Positions 1 to 10,239 of a DNA stretch of 64,000 nt are shown piece after piece. Within the stretch, counting starts at the first letter, position 1; each line of letters opens with the position of its first letter. Under the pieces are notes generated by a model. The model saw nothing but the letters and a program-made list of their open reading frames with translations. It did not search any database and was not told where the DNA came from. This DNA is from Epiperipatus broadwayi (taxonomy: Eukaryota; Onychophora; Udeonychophora; Euonychophora; Peripatidae), in the NCBI GenBank assembly GCA_028023455.1, contig JAQFVV010000208.1:556001-620000 (forward strand), in the 5' to 3' direction. Made by a program: the position numbers and the translations under genes.

Positions 1-1617
1 TGTAATTATCTTAGTAAAAATTTTGTATAAAACTGATAAAAGACTGATAGGTCTGTAATTTCTAATATCTTCTTTATCATCTTTTTTAAATATTAATATT
101 AATACTGCATTCATCCAATCATCTGGTACATCTTTATTATTTAGACATTTGGTATATAACTTTGCTAAAAAAAATTTCTATTTCATTCACCTGCTTCTTT
201 TAATATATCAATTATAATTCCATCAATACCTGGAGCCTTTTCTTTCTTCATAAATTTAATTGCATGTCTCACTTCTTCATTCAAAATTCTGGGCAATTCA
301 GAAGATATAATAGATATAGGAGGCACTTGTTCTTTATTACTATATAATTCTTGATAGAAGTCTTCTACACACACTTCATGATGTCATCTTTCTTTTTAGT
401 AATAATGCCATCCTTTTTTCATATTGCAGATATAAATTCCCTACCAATACCAAAATGTTGTTTTACACTCTTTCGACTTTTATTCTCTTCTACTGCTTTC
501 CTTGCTAGTTCACAATTATACTTTCTTATATCATTTTCAACTCTTTTCCACACCATTTTACAAAATTCGAGATATTCAATCTTTTTTAATGCAGCATTGT
601 TGCATATCCTCATATTCCTTCTTTTCTTCATAAATTCTCTAGTGTCAGTAGAAATTTTATTGGTCAATTGCTGCTTCTTTCTACCAGCTATTTTTGTTGC
701 AGTTTTTAAAAATGTATCAGTTATTTTCCTATTAATGTCATTCAAATCTGAATCATGTTCAAAATCTACTAATACTTGAAACCGATTTGTAAGTTCTAAT
801 TTAAATTCATTAGAATGTTTCTGAAGATTATGAATATCAACTGTAAATATTGTCTTACTTAATAATTTTTGTGTCTCTAGTTTTGCTTTAATATGTATCT
901 TACATCTTACTAATTGATGATCACTTCCTGTGTTAAATTTATTAAGAACATTACAATCTTGAAATATCTATTTTCTGTTAGTCAAAATATAATCCAATTC
1001 TGCTGTACCTTCATTTGGATGCTTCCATGTCCATTTCCTTTTAATATTTTTCTCAAAAAAAAGAATTCATAATATAAAGTTTTTTTCAGCAAACTCCACA
1101 AGTCTATGCCCTCTCTCATTTCTATTACCATAACCAAAATTACCTACAGCATTTTCATCTTTCATTTGTTTACCAATTCTAGCATTAAAGTCTCCCATAA
1201 CAATTTTAAAATGTTTACTCTGATCAAAAGCCTTGTGTACATCCATATAAATATCTTCTATAACTTCATCACTATGAGAACTTGTTGGGGCATAAACCTG
1301 AATTATCTGCATTTGGTATCTGCTATTAAGTGTAAAACTAATCTTGCCACTCTGTCTAATACACCATCAATTTCCATCATGTTGTTCTTCCATTTTTTAT
1401 TTATAATGTATCCTACTCCACTTGTATTTCCAATATTTGTGCCTTTATAGTAGAGTATATGTCCACTTTTTAAATAAATTATTTCTTCATTTTTTCTTCT
1501 AACTTCACAAAGTCCAATAATGTCCCATTTAATATAAGACAGTTCTTCTTTTAACTCTTGCAATCTTCCTTCACTTGAAAGTGATCTGCAATTGTAAGTA
1601 CCTAAATAAAAAGTCAT
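1..1617 (-). pseudogene. RTE ORF2 pseudogene: endonuclease plus start of reverse transcriptase
   Basis: The most likely start is the ATG at 1617, just before GTYNCRSL, the usual N-terminal motif of the endonuclease. Downstream come GLCEVRR (catalytic glutamate region), IIQVYAPTSSHSDE, the catalytic MGDFNARIG (about 1190), ELDYILTNRK and the terminal TGSDHQLV. The linker towards the RT follows (about 420-745), then the RT start with KAPGIDGIIIDILKEAG (about 183-250). At the edge lie VPDDWMNAVLI and NYRPISLLSVLYKI, RT motifs 1-2. The protein would nick the target and copy element RNA into DNA there. The reading frame changes near 1310, 1060, 970 and 375, and there are internal stops, so no functional protein is made from this copy. 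Confidence 0.85.
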
Positions 1618-1857
1618 CATCAAATGGCAGCCTGAGTCTGTAATCAGGGGATTCTTAGCACCCTCCACCTTCAGCCACCATCTGCTGCCTTGGTTGGTGA
1701 CTTTACAGCCTCCTGGGAATAAGGGCCATGATTTATTTTTGTCTGTCATGATTGTATATATTTGAAAAAATATTCTTAAACTCGGAGGTAAAAAGCCAAT
1801 AAACTCACCACACTGGCTAATGCATGTTGGTGACCAGACCATCCATGTCCGTATACT

Positions 1858-2000
1858 ATATGAATAATCACATAGTAATAACAGCTGCAATGACAAAAAT
1901 GTATGGAGTGGACATTAGGAATTTGCCCTGCTTGGTTCCTTTAAGGTCTCCAAGATGAATCAAAGGGTATCCTTTCAGTTAATAGCAAACTCCTTTCTGC
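1858..2000 (+). repeat. dispersed repeat (RTE 5' segment), copy 1
   Basis: About 145 bp that recur in the same orientation at 50487-50634, with shared blocks such as AATAACAGCTGCAATGACAA and TTCCTTTAAGGTCTCCAAGA. Here the block lies directly upstream of the RTE coding region, so it is probably the 5' UTR of that element, read on the minus strand. Confidence 0.75.
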
Positions 2001-3500
2001 AGCTACTCATATATTATGTGTGTGTATATAAAAATAAGATAGATTTATGAATCAAAGTTATTAATTAATTCATTATTGCTAATGGTAAAAAAAATATTTT
2101 CTTTGTACTTTTTTGAAAGTCCATAAAAGTTTTTCTTCTTGTTTAGGCTATTCTTGATTAATTATATTCCAGCAAGTTCTTTTGTTTTTCAAGCTAAAAA
2201 GATTTTTGGAATTTACTTTTTTTTAACTTCAAAATAAACTCATTTATACATCAATCCTTTGTTTTTAGACTTATAATTCAAGCAAAATTTATTTGTTTTA
2301 CTCTTAAATTAGAGATTTTAACAATTGTCATTTTCACTAAAGAGTTTCACTTTTAATTAATAAACTGGAAATGGTTGTTTATTATTTTCTTTGATTACTC
2401 AAAAATTATTTATCTTTTTTAAGCCAGCTGATATCTGTAAGTACTTTATATACACAATGCAGTTCTTTGTTTGTGCTTCTTTGCATATTGATAAATCTGC
2501 TTATATGCATGGTAATCTCATGGCAAGTTGGTCCCTTCTAAAACCTTAGATGGGCTTGTCATCTTCAGATAATATATAATCCAGTAACTGTTAGCTTACA
2601 GTGAGTTCTCTTCAGTCTCTATGCTGTCTCATATACAGATATACATGGGCTATGAACCACTTAAAATCTAGACCTTACTTCCATGTGAATCTAAACTTTA
2701 TCATAGTGAACCAGTTACAGCAACTGGACTTGCTCTGCCTTGCCTTAAGTTATATCTTCATAATAACTTTATTAATGTAAAAACTTATAATCTCCTAATG
2801 TAATCTGTAAAACTTCTCTTCTAATTTTTTTTTAAACCTTTTTATAGTCAGGGTGGAATTTTTCAAAAAACATAGTAATTAAAAATAAGTTTTCTTTATC
2901 TTGATTGAAAAAAGTTAATGACTCTTTTTAATTCACCTTAATTCTTTCAAAAACAACTTTGTAAGATTTTTATCAAAATATATTATACAAGCTTTAATTT
3001 TAAAAAAAATTAAAATAGATAGTGGAATTTTATAATTACCAATATATCTATTGTAACATAAAAACATGCTCGTTTTAATTTTATAATCAGAATTAATAAA
3101 ACATTAATTAGACCTTTTTAAATAATTAATTTATAATATTTTTTTTAATTCAAAATTATTTAAACCTCAACTGTTACTCCAATGTAACCCAAAAAATATC
3201 TATAAAAAATTTTTGTTTGTGTTTATTTTTATTTTTATTTTAAACTTTATATATATATACATGCACATACTACTATGTTGTTGTATGTCATAAAACACAT
3301 AACTCTCTCAATATATACATGTTTCTAAATACATAAAGCTAAATTAGAAATCAGATAAAACAATATATATTTTAAATATTCTACCCAATTACAGTAATTA
3401 AAGTAATTGAGAATTTAATAGCTACAATATATAAATAAATTTATGATGTTCATATTACTGCATATACTTTTATCACATGAATAAAAACATCTGAAAATGG
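2001..3500. other. AT-rich noncoding stretch
   Basis: No coding region, RNA gene or repeat with a partner in this window was seen. The stretch has many A/T homopolymers. A slightly less AT-rich patch at 2500-2760 has no ORF of note. Confidence 0.5.
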
Positions 3501-3510
3501 CAAATGACCA

Positions 3511-3552
3511 ACCAAGATATATTTTGTTCTGAAACAACCCATCAGTTGATCC
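3511..3552 (-). ncRNA. degenerate hammerhead-like motif, family C
   Basis: On the minus strand CTGATGG at 3545-3539 sits where family C has CTGATGA. It is followed by GTTGTTTCAGAAC, then AAAAT in place of GAAAT, then a block ending in TTGG that can pair with the CAA before the core. The order and spacing match the better copies at 45856 and 52213. Two changes in the core make self-cleavage unlikely. It looks like an old isolated fragment of the family. Confidence 0.4.
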
Positions 3553-3823
3553 AATATATATCTTACATGTCATTATTTTTGCTCAATACATTTTAATATC
3601 AGATGTTTATAATTTATTGTGATTGTACTGAACTTCCTATGCACAACTATGACATCTTTTTCACTAAATAAATACTTTAATATTTATTACTAAAAATGCA
3701 TTAGTAATGACTCATTAGGTATTCATCTGGGGGAGGATCATGTTATAATTGGATCTACATTAAATTTGGCACCTTAACAATAAGTCTTAATAATACAATT
3801 AAGTGTATAATTTTTATTCTTAC

Positions 3824-3918
3824 TTTTTGTTCTTTCATTGGTACTTTCTGAGTACCTTTCTCAGTACCAGTAATGTTTGAAGAATCCTGTTCACTTTTTC
3901 TCATCTTATCTGGTCAAT
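3824..3918 (-). CDS. candidate spliced exon of an unidentified host gene
   Basis: This is a 95-nt stretch on the minus strand bounded by good splice signals. Upstream is a branchpoint-like CTAAT about 20 nt before a T-rich tract ending in TTTCACAG at 3919. Downstream is a donor, GTAAGA, at 3823. An ATG at 3904 opens a reading frame of 27 codons that reaches the donor in phase 0. The peptide starts MRKSEQDSSN, ends KVPMKEQK and is hydrophilic and S/T/K/E-rich. Base composition is visibly less AT-biased than the flanks. It could be a first coding exon. I recognise no family and found no partner exon nearby, so chance remains possible in DNA of this composition. Confidence 0.3.
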
Positions 3919-5394
3919 CTGTGAAATATATTTTAATTCATTAGACTAGCTAGAAGTTACATTTACAATAAAATAACACAATTTACCACATTATATATTT
4001 TAAACAAATAAAATCATTCATAGATAATTGTTTAGGTGACCCATCAAACTGCCACTATTGTTTCAATATTTTTCATTTTATAATTATTTACAGCATAAGT
4101 ATTGAATTTTTGAAAAGTATGATAATTAAAGTGAATTTGGGCAACCAGCAGTAAGATGAATGGACAGCATTATCATGACAATGAATCTAAGATAATAGGC
4201 CATTCTGGACAAATATTATTTACATTATTATCAGAAAACAATATTCAAGGCATTCAATTTTATAAATAATTAATAATATATATGTATTTATAATAATCAT
4301 TGAACCATGTCATATGTGATATAATCAACCTTCAAATGAGCGATCACACTGGCTGGCACCATAATGACTGGATTTTACACACCACAGAGTGTGAGTCCTC
4401 TTATAGATAAAATATAATATCATATGAACGCAAATAAGAAAATGTCAGGTTCTTATTAAAATCTTATCTAAGATTCTTACTAAAGTCTCAAGCTCTTATT
4501 AAAATTAAATCTACATACTGGATTCTTACTTTATCTACATCTCAGGGTTTACCATACTTGATACAAGAAATAATTATTGTGTTAAACACTTGAACTCTAT
4601 TGAATGTAATAACCACTTAGGTTCTCATGCATTACATAATTTATTTTCTTATAATTTTGTAATCTTGGGTTCTAATATGAATGAAAAAGTGAAAATATAA
4701 AATACTTGAAGTATCTGAATATTTCAGAAAAACATATAGCTAGCAAATAAAATACTCTTCAAATATCTAAAATGTTTCTCCTATGAATATTCATTTTATA
4801 CAGTCTATAGACATGTCTTATTATAATATCTTCACATATTACCAATTAATGAACAATAAAACAATGCAATAGATAGAAAGGATATTTTTATGCTACACAC
4901 TACCATCATTCAGCACACTTATAATAGAGAGAAATCAACATAATATTTATTTTAAAATAATGCACATGTTAAATAAATGATAAATAAATTGAATAAGTAA
5001 GATTAATGTGACTTTTGAAATTACTCTCAGATACCAAAATGTTTAATAAAACTTTATTAAATTAGATTTTCTGGACAAATGGATGGGATAAGGGCAACCA
5101 AAACAAATGTATTTAAGGAATAATAAAATATTTACTTACAATATAATAATATTTTAATATAATAAAAGATATTTACAAGAAACAATAACTTTAATATTAT
5201 TCTTATTCATCTTTTTTACTTTTTTTGCATTTCTTCATATATTCATATATATTTCAACTGGACTGTTGAAGCTGTCAGGAAAATAAAGGAATTATATTTT
5301 TTAAAAATTTGCATTAAAGTGTATATGAGAAGAATTATTGTGAGCAATATATATATAACTTTAATATACAAATTATACTGACAAATATTTGTCT
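3919..5394. other. AT-rich noncoding stretch
   Basis: Nothing that can be supported as a gene. On the minus strand at about 5170-5270 an acceptor-like CCTGACAG precedes a short lysine-rich frame, but it is too weak to call. Confidence 0.5.
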
Positions 5395-5513
5395 AATTTA
5401 CAAAAACAAATCAAGTCAAATGTCACATGACTTAATTTAATAAACTTGTGTTTACAAATGTTATATATAGAACTCGTAAAACAAACACTTAACAAGCTTC
5501 GTAGAATATCCCC

Positions 5514-5555
5514 AACCTCAGACCAGTTTCTGCTACTGGCATCCTCAGTGAGGTC
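5514..5555 (-). ncRNA. type I hammerhead ribozyme-like motif, family A
   Basis: Read on the minus strand: stem I strand GACCTCA, core CTGAGGA (5548-5542), stem II TGC-CAGTA-GCA, GAAA (5530-5527), minimal stem III CTGG, cleavage dinucleotide TC, then TGAGGTT, which closes stem I by seven pairs (the last one G-T). Every element of a type I hammerhead is present in order. The core has G at the variable seventh position, which the CUGANGA consensus allows. The short stem III suggests that it would work best as a dimer, as reported for other retroelement hammerheads. Confidence 0.65.
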
Positions 5556-5951
5556 TAAGATATTCAATTATTAGATTAAAATACCAGGACAAGCCCAGCA
5601 CTTTATCTAATGTATAACTATTAAGTAGAAACTCTGAAATTTTCAGATATTGATATGTCTTCCAATCCAGCTATATAAATTAAATAGCCATATAAGACTG
5701 AACTAAGTTCAGATACTCCATATATTAATAGCTTTAGAAATATTAAATCACCAAAGCCATCATAGAAAAAAATAAAATTACAAAAAAATCAAGTTGATGT
5801 CACATGACAATTTAATAAGCTTCTGTTTACAAATGTTATATATAGAGCTCACAAAACAAACTCTTAACAAGCTTTTTTTTTAATAGTTATACATTAGATA
5901 AAGTACTGGGCTTGTCCTGGTATTTTTAATTTAATGATTGAATATCCTTGC

Positions 5952-5991
5952 ATCTCACTGATGATGCCAGAAGCAGAAACTGGTCTGAGTT
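5952..5991 (+). ncRNA. type I hammerhead ribozyme-like motif, family A, canonical core
   Basis: Stem I strand ATCTCA, core CTGATGA (5958-5964), stem II TGC-CAGAA-GCA (5965-5975), GAAA (5976-5979), stem III CTGG, cleavage dinucleotide TC (5984-5985), then TGAGTT, which pairs with the first strand at least through CTCA/TGAG. It is the mirror copy of the motif at 5514-5555, so the locus could produce a ribozyme from either strand. A run of G follows at 5991-6002. Confidence 0.65.
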
Positions 5992-6065
5992 GGGGGGGGG
6001 GGCATTCTACAAAGCTTGTTAAAAGTTTGTTTTGTGAGCTCTATATATAACATTTGTCTAATTTA

Positions 6066-7615
6066 AAATAAAATATATCCTCTTTTGAGAAAATCCCTGT
6101 AAAATTATAATTATGGCATTTACATTATTAAAGAAGTTTTCACACTTTTATTTAAGATACTAACTAGCCATTACACACCCAAAATATCATATATATATAT
6201 ATATATATGTTTATACACAGGCCACTAAAGATGAGATTTAAATTACAATACAAGTGATGTTTAAAAATCAGTGTGGAAACAAGATTAATGGCATTGCAAA
6301 GATATCTAGATATTATGAAAAATAATTATACAGGTTTAAATTTGTTAACACGTATGTGGGATGGAATTAAAATGCTCAATACTAACAATAAACTAACATC
6401 TTTAAAATAAAATTGTAGTAAAGCTAGCAAAACAATTGCATAGACGAACATGCCCTTAAATGTCTTACATAATAAAATATACCCTATTAATATAAAGCTA
6501 AAGACAAATGGACAATGATAAATATATAAATGGGCACCCAATAACTTGACCTGTCAGTGCCAGAGAAGTAAGCCATACCCTCTCTTTCATGGAAGAGCTT
6601 AACAAATATAACAATAACAGAAACTTTTAACCAAGCTGCACATCAATTAATAAATGACTAAGGCTTGAATTTGTTAATAATAAATGAATAGATAACTCGC
6701 ACACATATTCATATGCACAACAATACATATATTTGGCTAAAAATATATGCAAACCAATGCACTATAATTGCAAAGCAATATTAAATATTAAGAATTTTAA
6801 TAGCTTAGCTCACACATCAACTTCCAAAGCACTCCATTCATATTCATATCAAATATAGAAAAGTTGTTTTTATCCTGTGCCCAGTAATTCATTTTATTAT
6901 ATCGGAATATATATTCCGAGAACTCTTAATAATTTCCAACTTTAAAAACCTTTTACCCGGATAAATTTTTTTTAATAAATCCCTTTCAAACATGTATATT
7001 ATTATAAATATAACTTATAATATATTGCATATAAAATAATAATTAAAAATGCATTAATAATATAATTATATAATATAATAATAATAAGCATACATCAATT
7101 TCATAAACTAATAAATGTACAATATACTTGTTTTACTCCATTTAATTAAGTTGAGTGTTGAAAGTTCTTTCATTATTTAAAATGAAAATAACCCTCTTTA
7201 ATTAAGGAGTTCTTTTGTTGTTTCATTCAGCAAAACATAACACCGTTTTTATTAATGTAAATGAAACAAATATACTTTCAATAAATAAATTATGAAAATG
7301 TGAATTATTATGATGCTAAGATATTATCTTATTTGTATTGGAAATAACACAGATATATAACATCTTTTCCAAAATATTAAAAAAATCAATCCTGATAACT
7401 TCTTTTATCATAATTAGATAAAAAATAATGACTATTTTTATTTTGTCTTTTAAACTAGCAATAACTTTAATTATTGCATTCCTTCATTAATTAAAAATAT
7501 AACAATTTTCAAAATAGTTCCTGATGTTGTTGTTGTTGATGGTGTTATTATTATTATTATGTACTCCAACATTAGACGATCCACACCACTCAATGGCACT
7601 GCTGCTAGTCAAAAA
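6066..7615. other. AT-rich noncoding stretch with microsatellites
   Basis: It holds a (TA)n tract at about 6187-6208 and a (TTG)n/(TTA)n block at about 7525-7560. No gene could be supported. Confidence 0.5.
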
Positions 7616-7619
7616 CAAA

Positions 7620-7830
7620 TAGGTATAACATTACTGGGCTGATTTAAATATTTCACTTTGTTCTTTTTTTGTTGTTCTTTTTTTTAAAAAAAAACATTTC
7701 TTTAATGTACATTTTTTTAAATATATAACATTACCCAGTTGATTTAAAGATCTCACTTTGTTTTTTGTTGTTGTTGTTCTTTTATTTTTTTAAAACATTT
7801 CATTTTTTTTTAAAATAATGACCCAAATAT
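7620..7830. repeat. diverged tandem duplication, period about 101 bp
   Basis: The block beginning ATAACATTAC at 7624 recurs at about 7725 with the same order: TGATTTAAA, TCACTTTGTT, TTGTTGTT, then an A-rich and T-rich stretch. The two units differ by point changes and homopolymer lengths. Confidence 0.65.
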
Positions 7831-7849
7831 CTTTCTGCCATTTTATTTT

Positions 7850-9090
7850 TTGGTCTCGCAAGTTCTCGCAAAGTGCACAACTTTCGCATGTGTGAGCTCT
7901 GCCAAATCGTGCTTTGCAGTCCTCATTTCTTAGATTGGGCCAGCTCACAAGGGAAGTAGGGACATTTCTGAAATAGTTACAATTTGTAGCATCTTATGCT
8001 ATTTCCATTAGGTTTAACATAACTATTTTTGCCTGCATATTGGTGTAGTTTTCCTCATTACAACTACAGACACCCTCACATGATATGCTGTTGAATGTTC
8101 AATACTAGTGTGTAAAGAAAGTGTTGTAACATATCAGTGATAATGTTCATACACTATTGATGTGGAGGTAGTGTTGACTGCTTCATCATCAAGTGTTTAA
8201 ACAGTTTACAGGCTGTAAGATGTATCAGCAGCCTTGTAAATGGCATATTTCTGTGCTTTTGCATGGAAACAGCAACACATCAATTAGTGTAAATCATTCG
8301 ATGCTGGAATACCATTATTTTTCTTCTAAACTAAGACATTTAGTGGAATATAAAAGACAATGTTATACGATATTGGCACCTAATTTATGTAACTAATTTA
8401 AAACTTTAAATGATAAAGGTTTAATAAAATGCTTTTATATCTAAAAATTCAAAATTAATTAGAAGTCTATAAAAATGGTAAATTAAACATACATATAACT
8501 TTTCAGCTTAGCATTCTCCCATAGATGTCATATTCAGATCATTCTGGAATTTCCCTCATAACAATTTTTTTGGGAATTTTTAATGAGAAATTGTTTATGG
8601 GCAAGTGAACATGTACTGGGCGAGTAGACTTGCTTTTACTATTTCATAAAAGTTAGTGTGGCTGCCATCATTAATTTGAAATTTTAATTTCTTTGTTTAC
8701 TTTTTAAAAGTTCAGGAAAACCAAATGGATTATGCACATTCCAATACCATCATTATCTGTGGTTCAAATTCCTTTTTAAAATGGTATGACATATTAAAAT
8801 TGAACAAAATTCTGATTTTTTATTAATATTTCTAATAATAATTTCATTTAATTTTTTTCTGTTCAATTTATTAGATTATATAGAGAGAACAAAGGCATAT
8901 ATGTTTCAAAGGCCAGAGTTAATAATAAAATGGATTCAACATGCTTTGATGATTTTGCAATTTCAAGGCCTTCATCCCAACAATAAATGTAATACCATAC
9001 ATTACATGTAAATATTTCATTTTATATTTTTTATTATTTAAAATTTTTTTATTTGATAAATATATAATTTATTAACGTGTTTGTTTGGTA
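7850..9090. other. noncoding stretch with a less AT-rich patch
   Basis: Between about 7850 and 8300 the sequence is noticeably less AT-rich than its surroundings, but it has no long frame and no motif I recognise. It might be untranslated transcript or an old repeat. Beyond 8400 it returns to plain AT-rich DNA. Confidence 0.4.
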
Positions 9091-9093
9091 TTA

Positions 9094-9287
9094 ACTGTGT
9101 CTGTGTAATATATAAATTATACTTGTATTCAAATATAATGAAAGTCGTGATTTATGTACAATGTAATTTTGGGGCTCTGATCCAAGTTTGACTGTGTCTG
9201 TGTAATATATAAATTATACTTGTATTCAAATATAATGAAAGTCGTGATTTATGTACAATGTAATTTTGGGGCTCTGATCCAAGTTTG
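9094..9287. repeat. perfect tandem duplication of 97 bp
   Basis: The unit beginning ACTGTGTCTG at 9094 ends at 9190 and is repeated immediately at 9191-9287. I read no differences between the two copies, including the segments TCGTGATTTATGTACAATG and GGGGCTCTGATCCAAG. Identity in DNA that otherwise tolerates much mutation implies a very recent event or an assembly artefact. Confidence 0.9.
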
Positions 9288-9289
9288 AG

Positions 9290-10120
9290 GCAACCTTATT
9301 TTATAGATGTAATGATTCTCAAAAGGTTTAATAATTTATTAGTGTGTTTATATTTATATTAATGTGTTTGTATTTGCATTTACATGTCTGTGTTTGTATA
9401 ACAAATAATGCTTTTCAATACATACATAAAATTAGGCTATTACAGAACAGTGCAATGTAAATTTTAAGGCTGATTATCAGATGCACAGAAAGGTTGCATT
9501 TGATGAAGCAATCACAAAATTTATAAGACATAGTATCAAGTGAAAATATAAACTCTTAAAACCAATAAAAAAAGGTTTCAAGTAATAAGTATGTGGTGAT
9601 AGCCACATTGGTTTTGTATATCACATGGAATTATATACAGGAATAGTATCAAATCCTGATTCTTGTCTATGCCTTGGTACCCATGTTGTGGAGTCAGTAG
9701 TTTTGCACATCTTGCATCACACTATTTTCAAATGTACAGCTAGCAAATGAGCTGTATCTAAATAAATTATATCTCTATGGGATAATAAATATAACAAGAT
9801 AGCATCATTGGTGTGCACAAAAAATATAAAATGAAGAACAGAGACTTATTTTATCATTGATACATACCATCACCTTTAATTTCCAGTTTTGGACACTTAA
9901 GAAACCAATTTCTACAATTATAAATGCATATCCACTTACTAGAAATTATTGATTTTGTATATTTTATTAGGATGAATCTTTTTCTTATGGATGCCTTGAG
10001 ATTTTTTAACTTTGGGGATGCAAGATAAAAATAAAGAATTCTTATGTTACTACTTTTGTAAGTTCTGAAAATATGGATTATCTTACATATGTAATGGTAT
10101 GAAAAGTAGAGCTGCTTTAA
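9290..10120. other. AT-rich noncoding stretch
   Basis: No gene, RNA or repeat partner seen. CCTAACCTAG near 10120 is too short to be a telomere-type repeat. Confidence 0.5.
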
Positions 10121-10126
10121 CCTAAC

Positions 10127-10210
10127 CTAGAGATGCAGGTAGTGGGGTTTGAACCTCACCTACTCCTCCAGATTGCTACTAAGCAACTTACTCCCCAAAC
10201 CTCACTAGAA
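10127..10210 (-). other. tRNA-like sequence, probably a SINE head
   Basis: On the minus strand GGTTCAAACCC (about 10150) resembles a pol III B box, flanked by GTG and CAC, which can form a T arm with one bulge. About 40 nt upstream lies AGTAAGTTGCTTAGTAGCAA, which has the look of a D arm and anticodon region. The stem pairings are incomplete, so this is a tRNA-derived repeat or pseudogene and not a working tRNA. Confidence 0.35.
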
Positions 10211-10239
10211 TTTATTCCTAATGTATGCCAGGTGGTTAG

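Larger units (their letters stand above)
1..2000 (-). mobile_element. RTE-clade LINE, 5' part, cut by the window edge
   Basis: A non-LTR retrotransposon read on the minus strand from about 2000 down to base 1, where it leaves the window. The 5' untranslated part (about 1620-2000) has a second copy at 50487-50634, which helps define the 5' limit. The coding part gives an apurinic-type endonuclease followed by the beginning of the reverse transcriptase, the domain order of RTE elements, which normally lack a long ORF1. Several frameshifts and stops show that it is dead. The 3' half should lie in the flanking sequence. Seven separate 3' tails of the same family occur elsewhere in this window. 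The family assignment rests on motif recognition, not on alignment. Confidence 0.85.
5395..6065. mobile_element. hammerhead family A element, fold-back copy
   Basis: The segment 5395-5613 is repeated as an inverted copy at about 5880-6065. The arms share, for example, ACAAATGTTATATATAG, AACAAGCTT and GGACAAGCCCAG. The unit start (AATCAAGT, then GTCACATGAC) recurs in direct orientation at 5409 and 5787, a spacing of about 378 bp, so the left part holds one full monomer plus the start of a second before the sequence turns back on itself. Each arm holds one hammerhead-like motif, on opposite strands. Related copies lie at 20332-20930 and 22335-23740. No ORF is present, so any mobility depended on enzymes supplied in trans. 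Confidence 0.75.

Noticed and set aside
10115-10130. CCTAACCTAG as telomeric repeat
   Set aside because: Under two units. Not a telomere tract.
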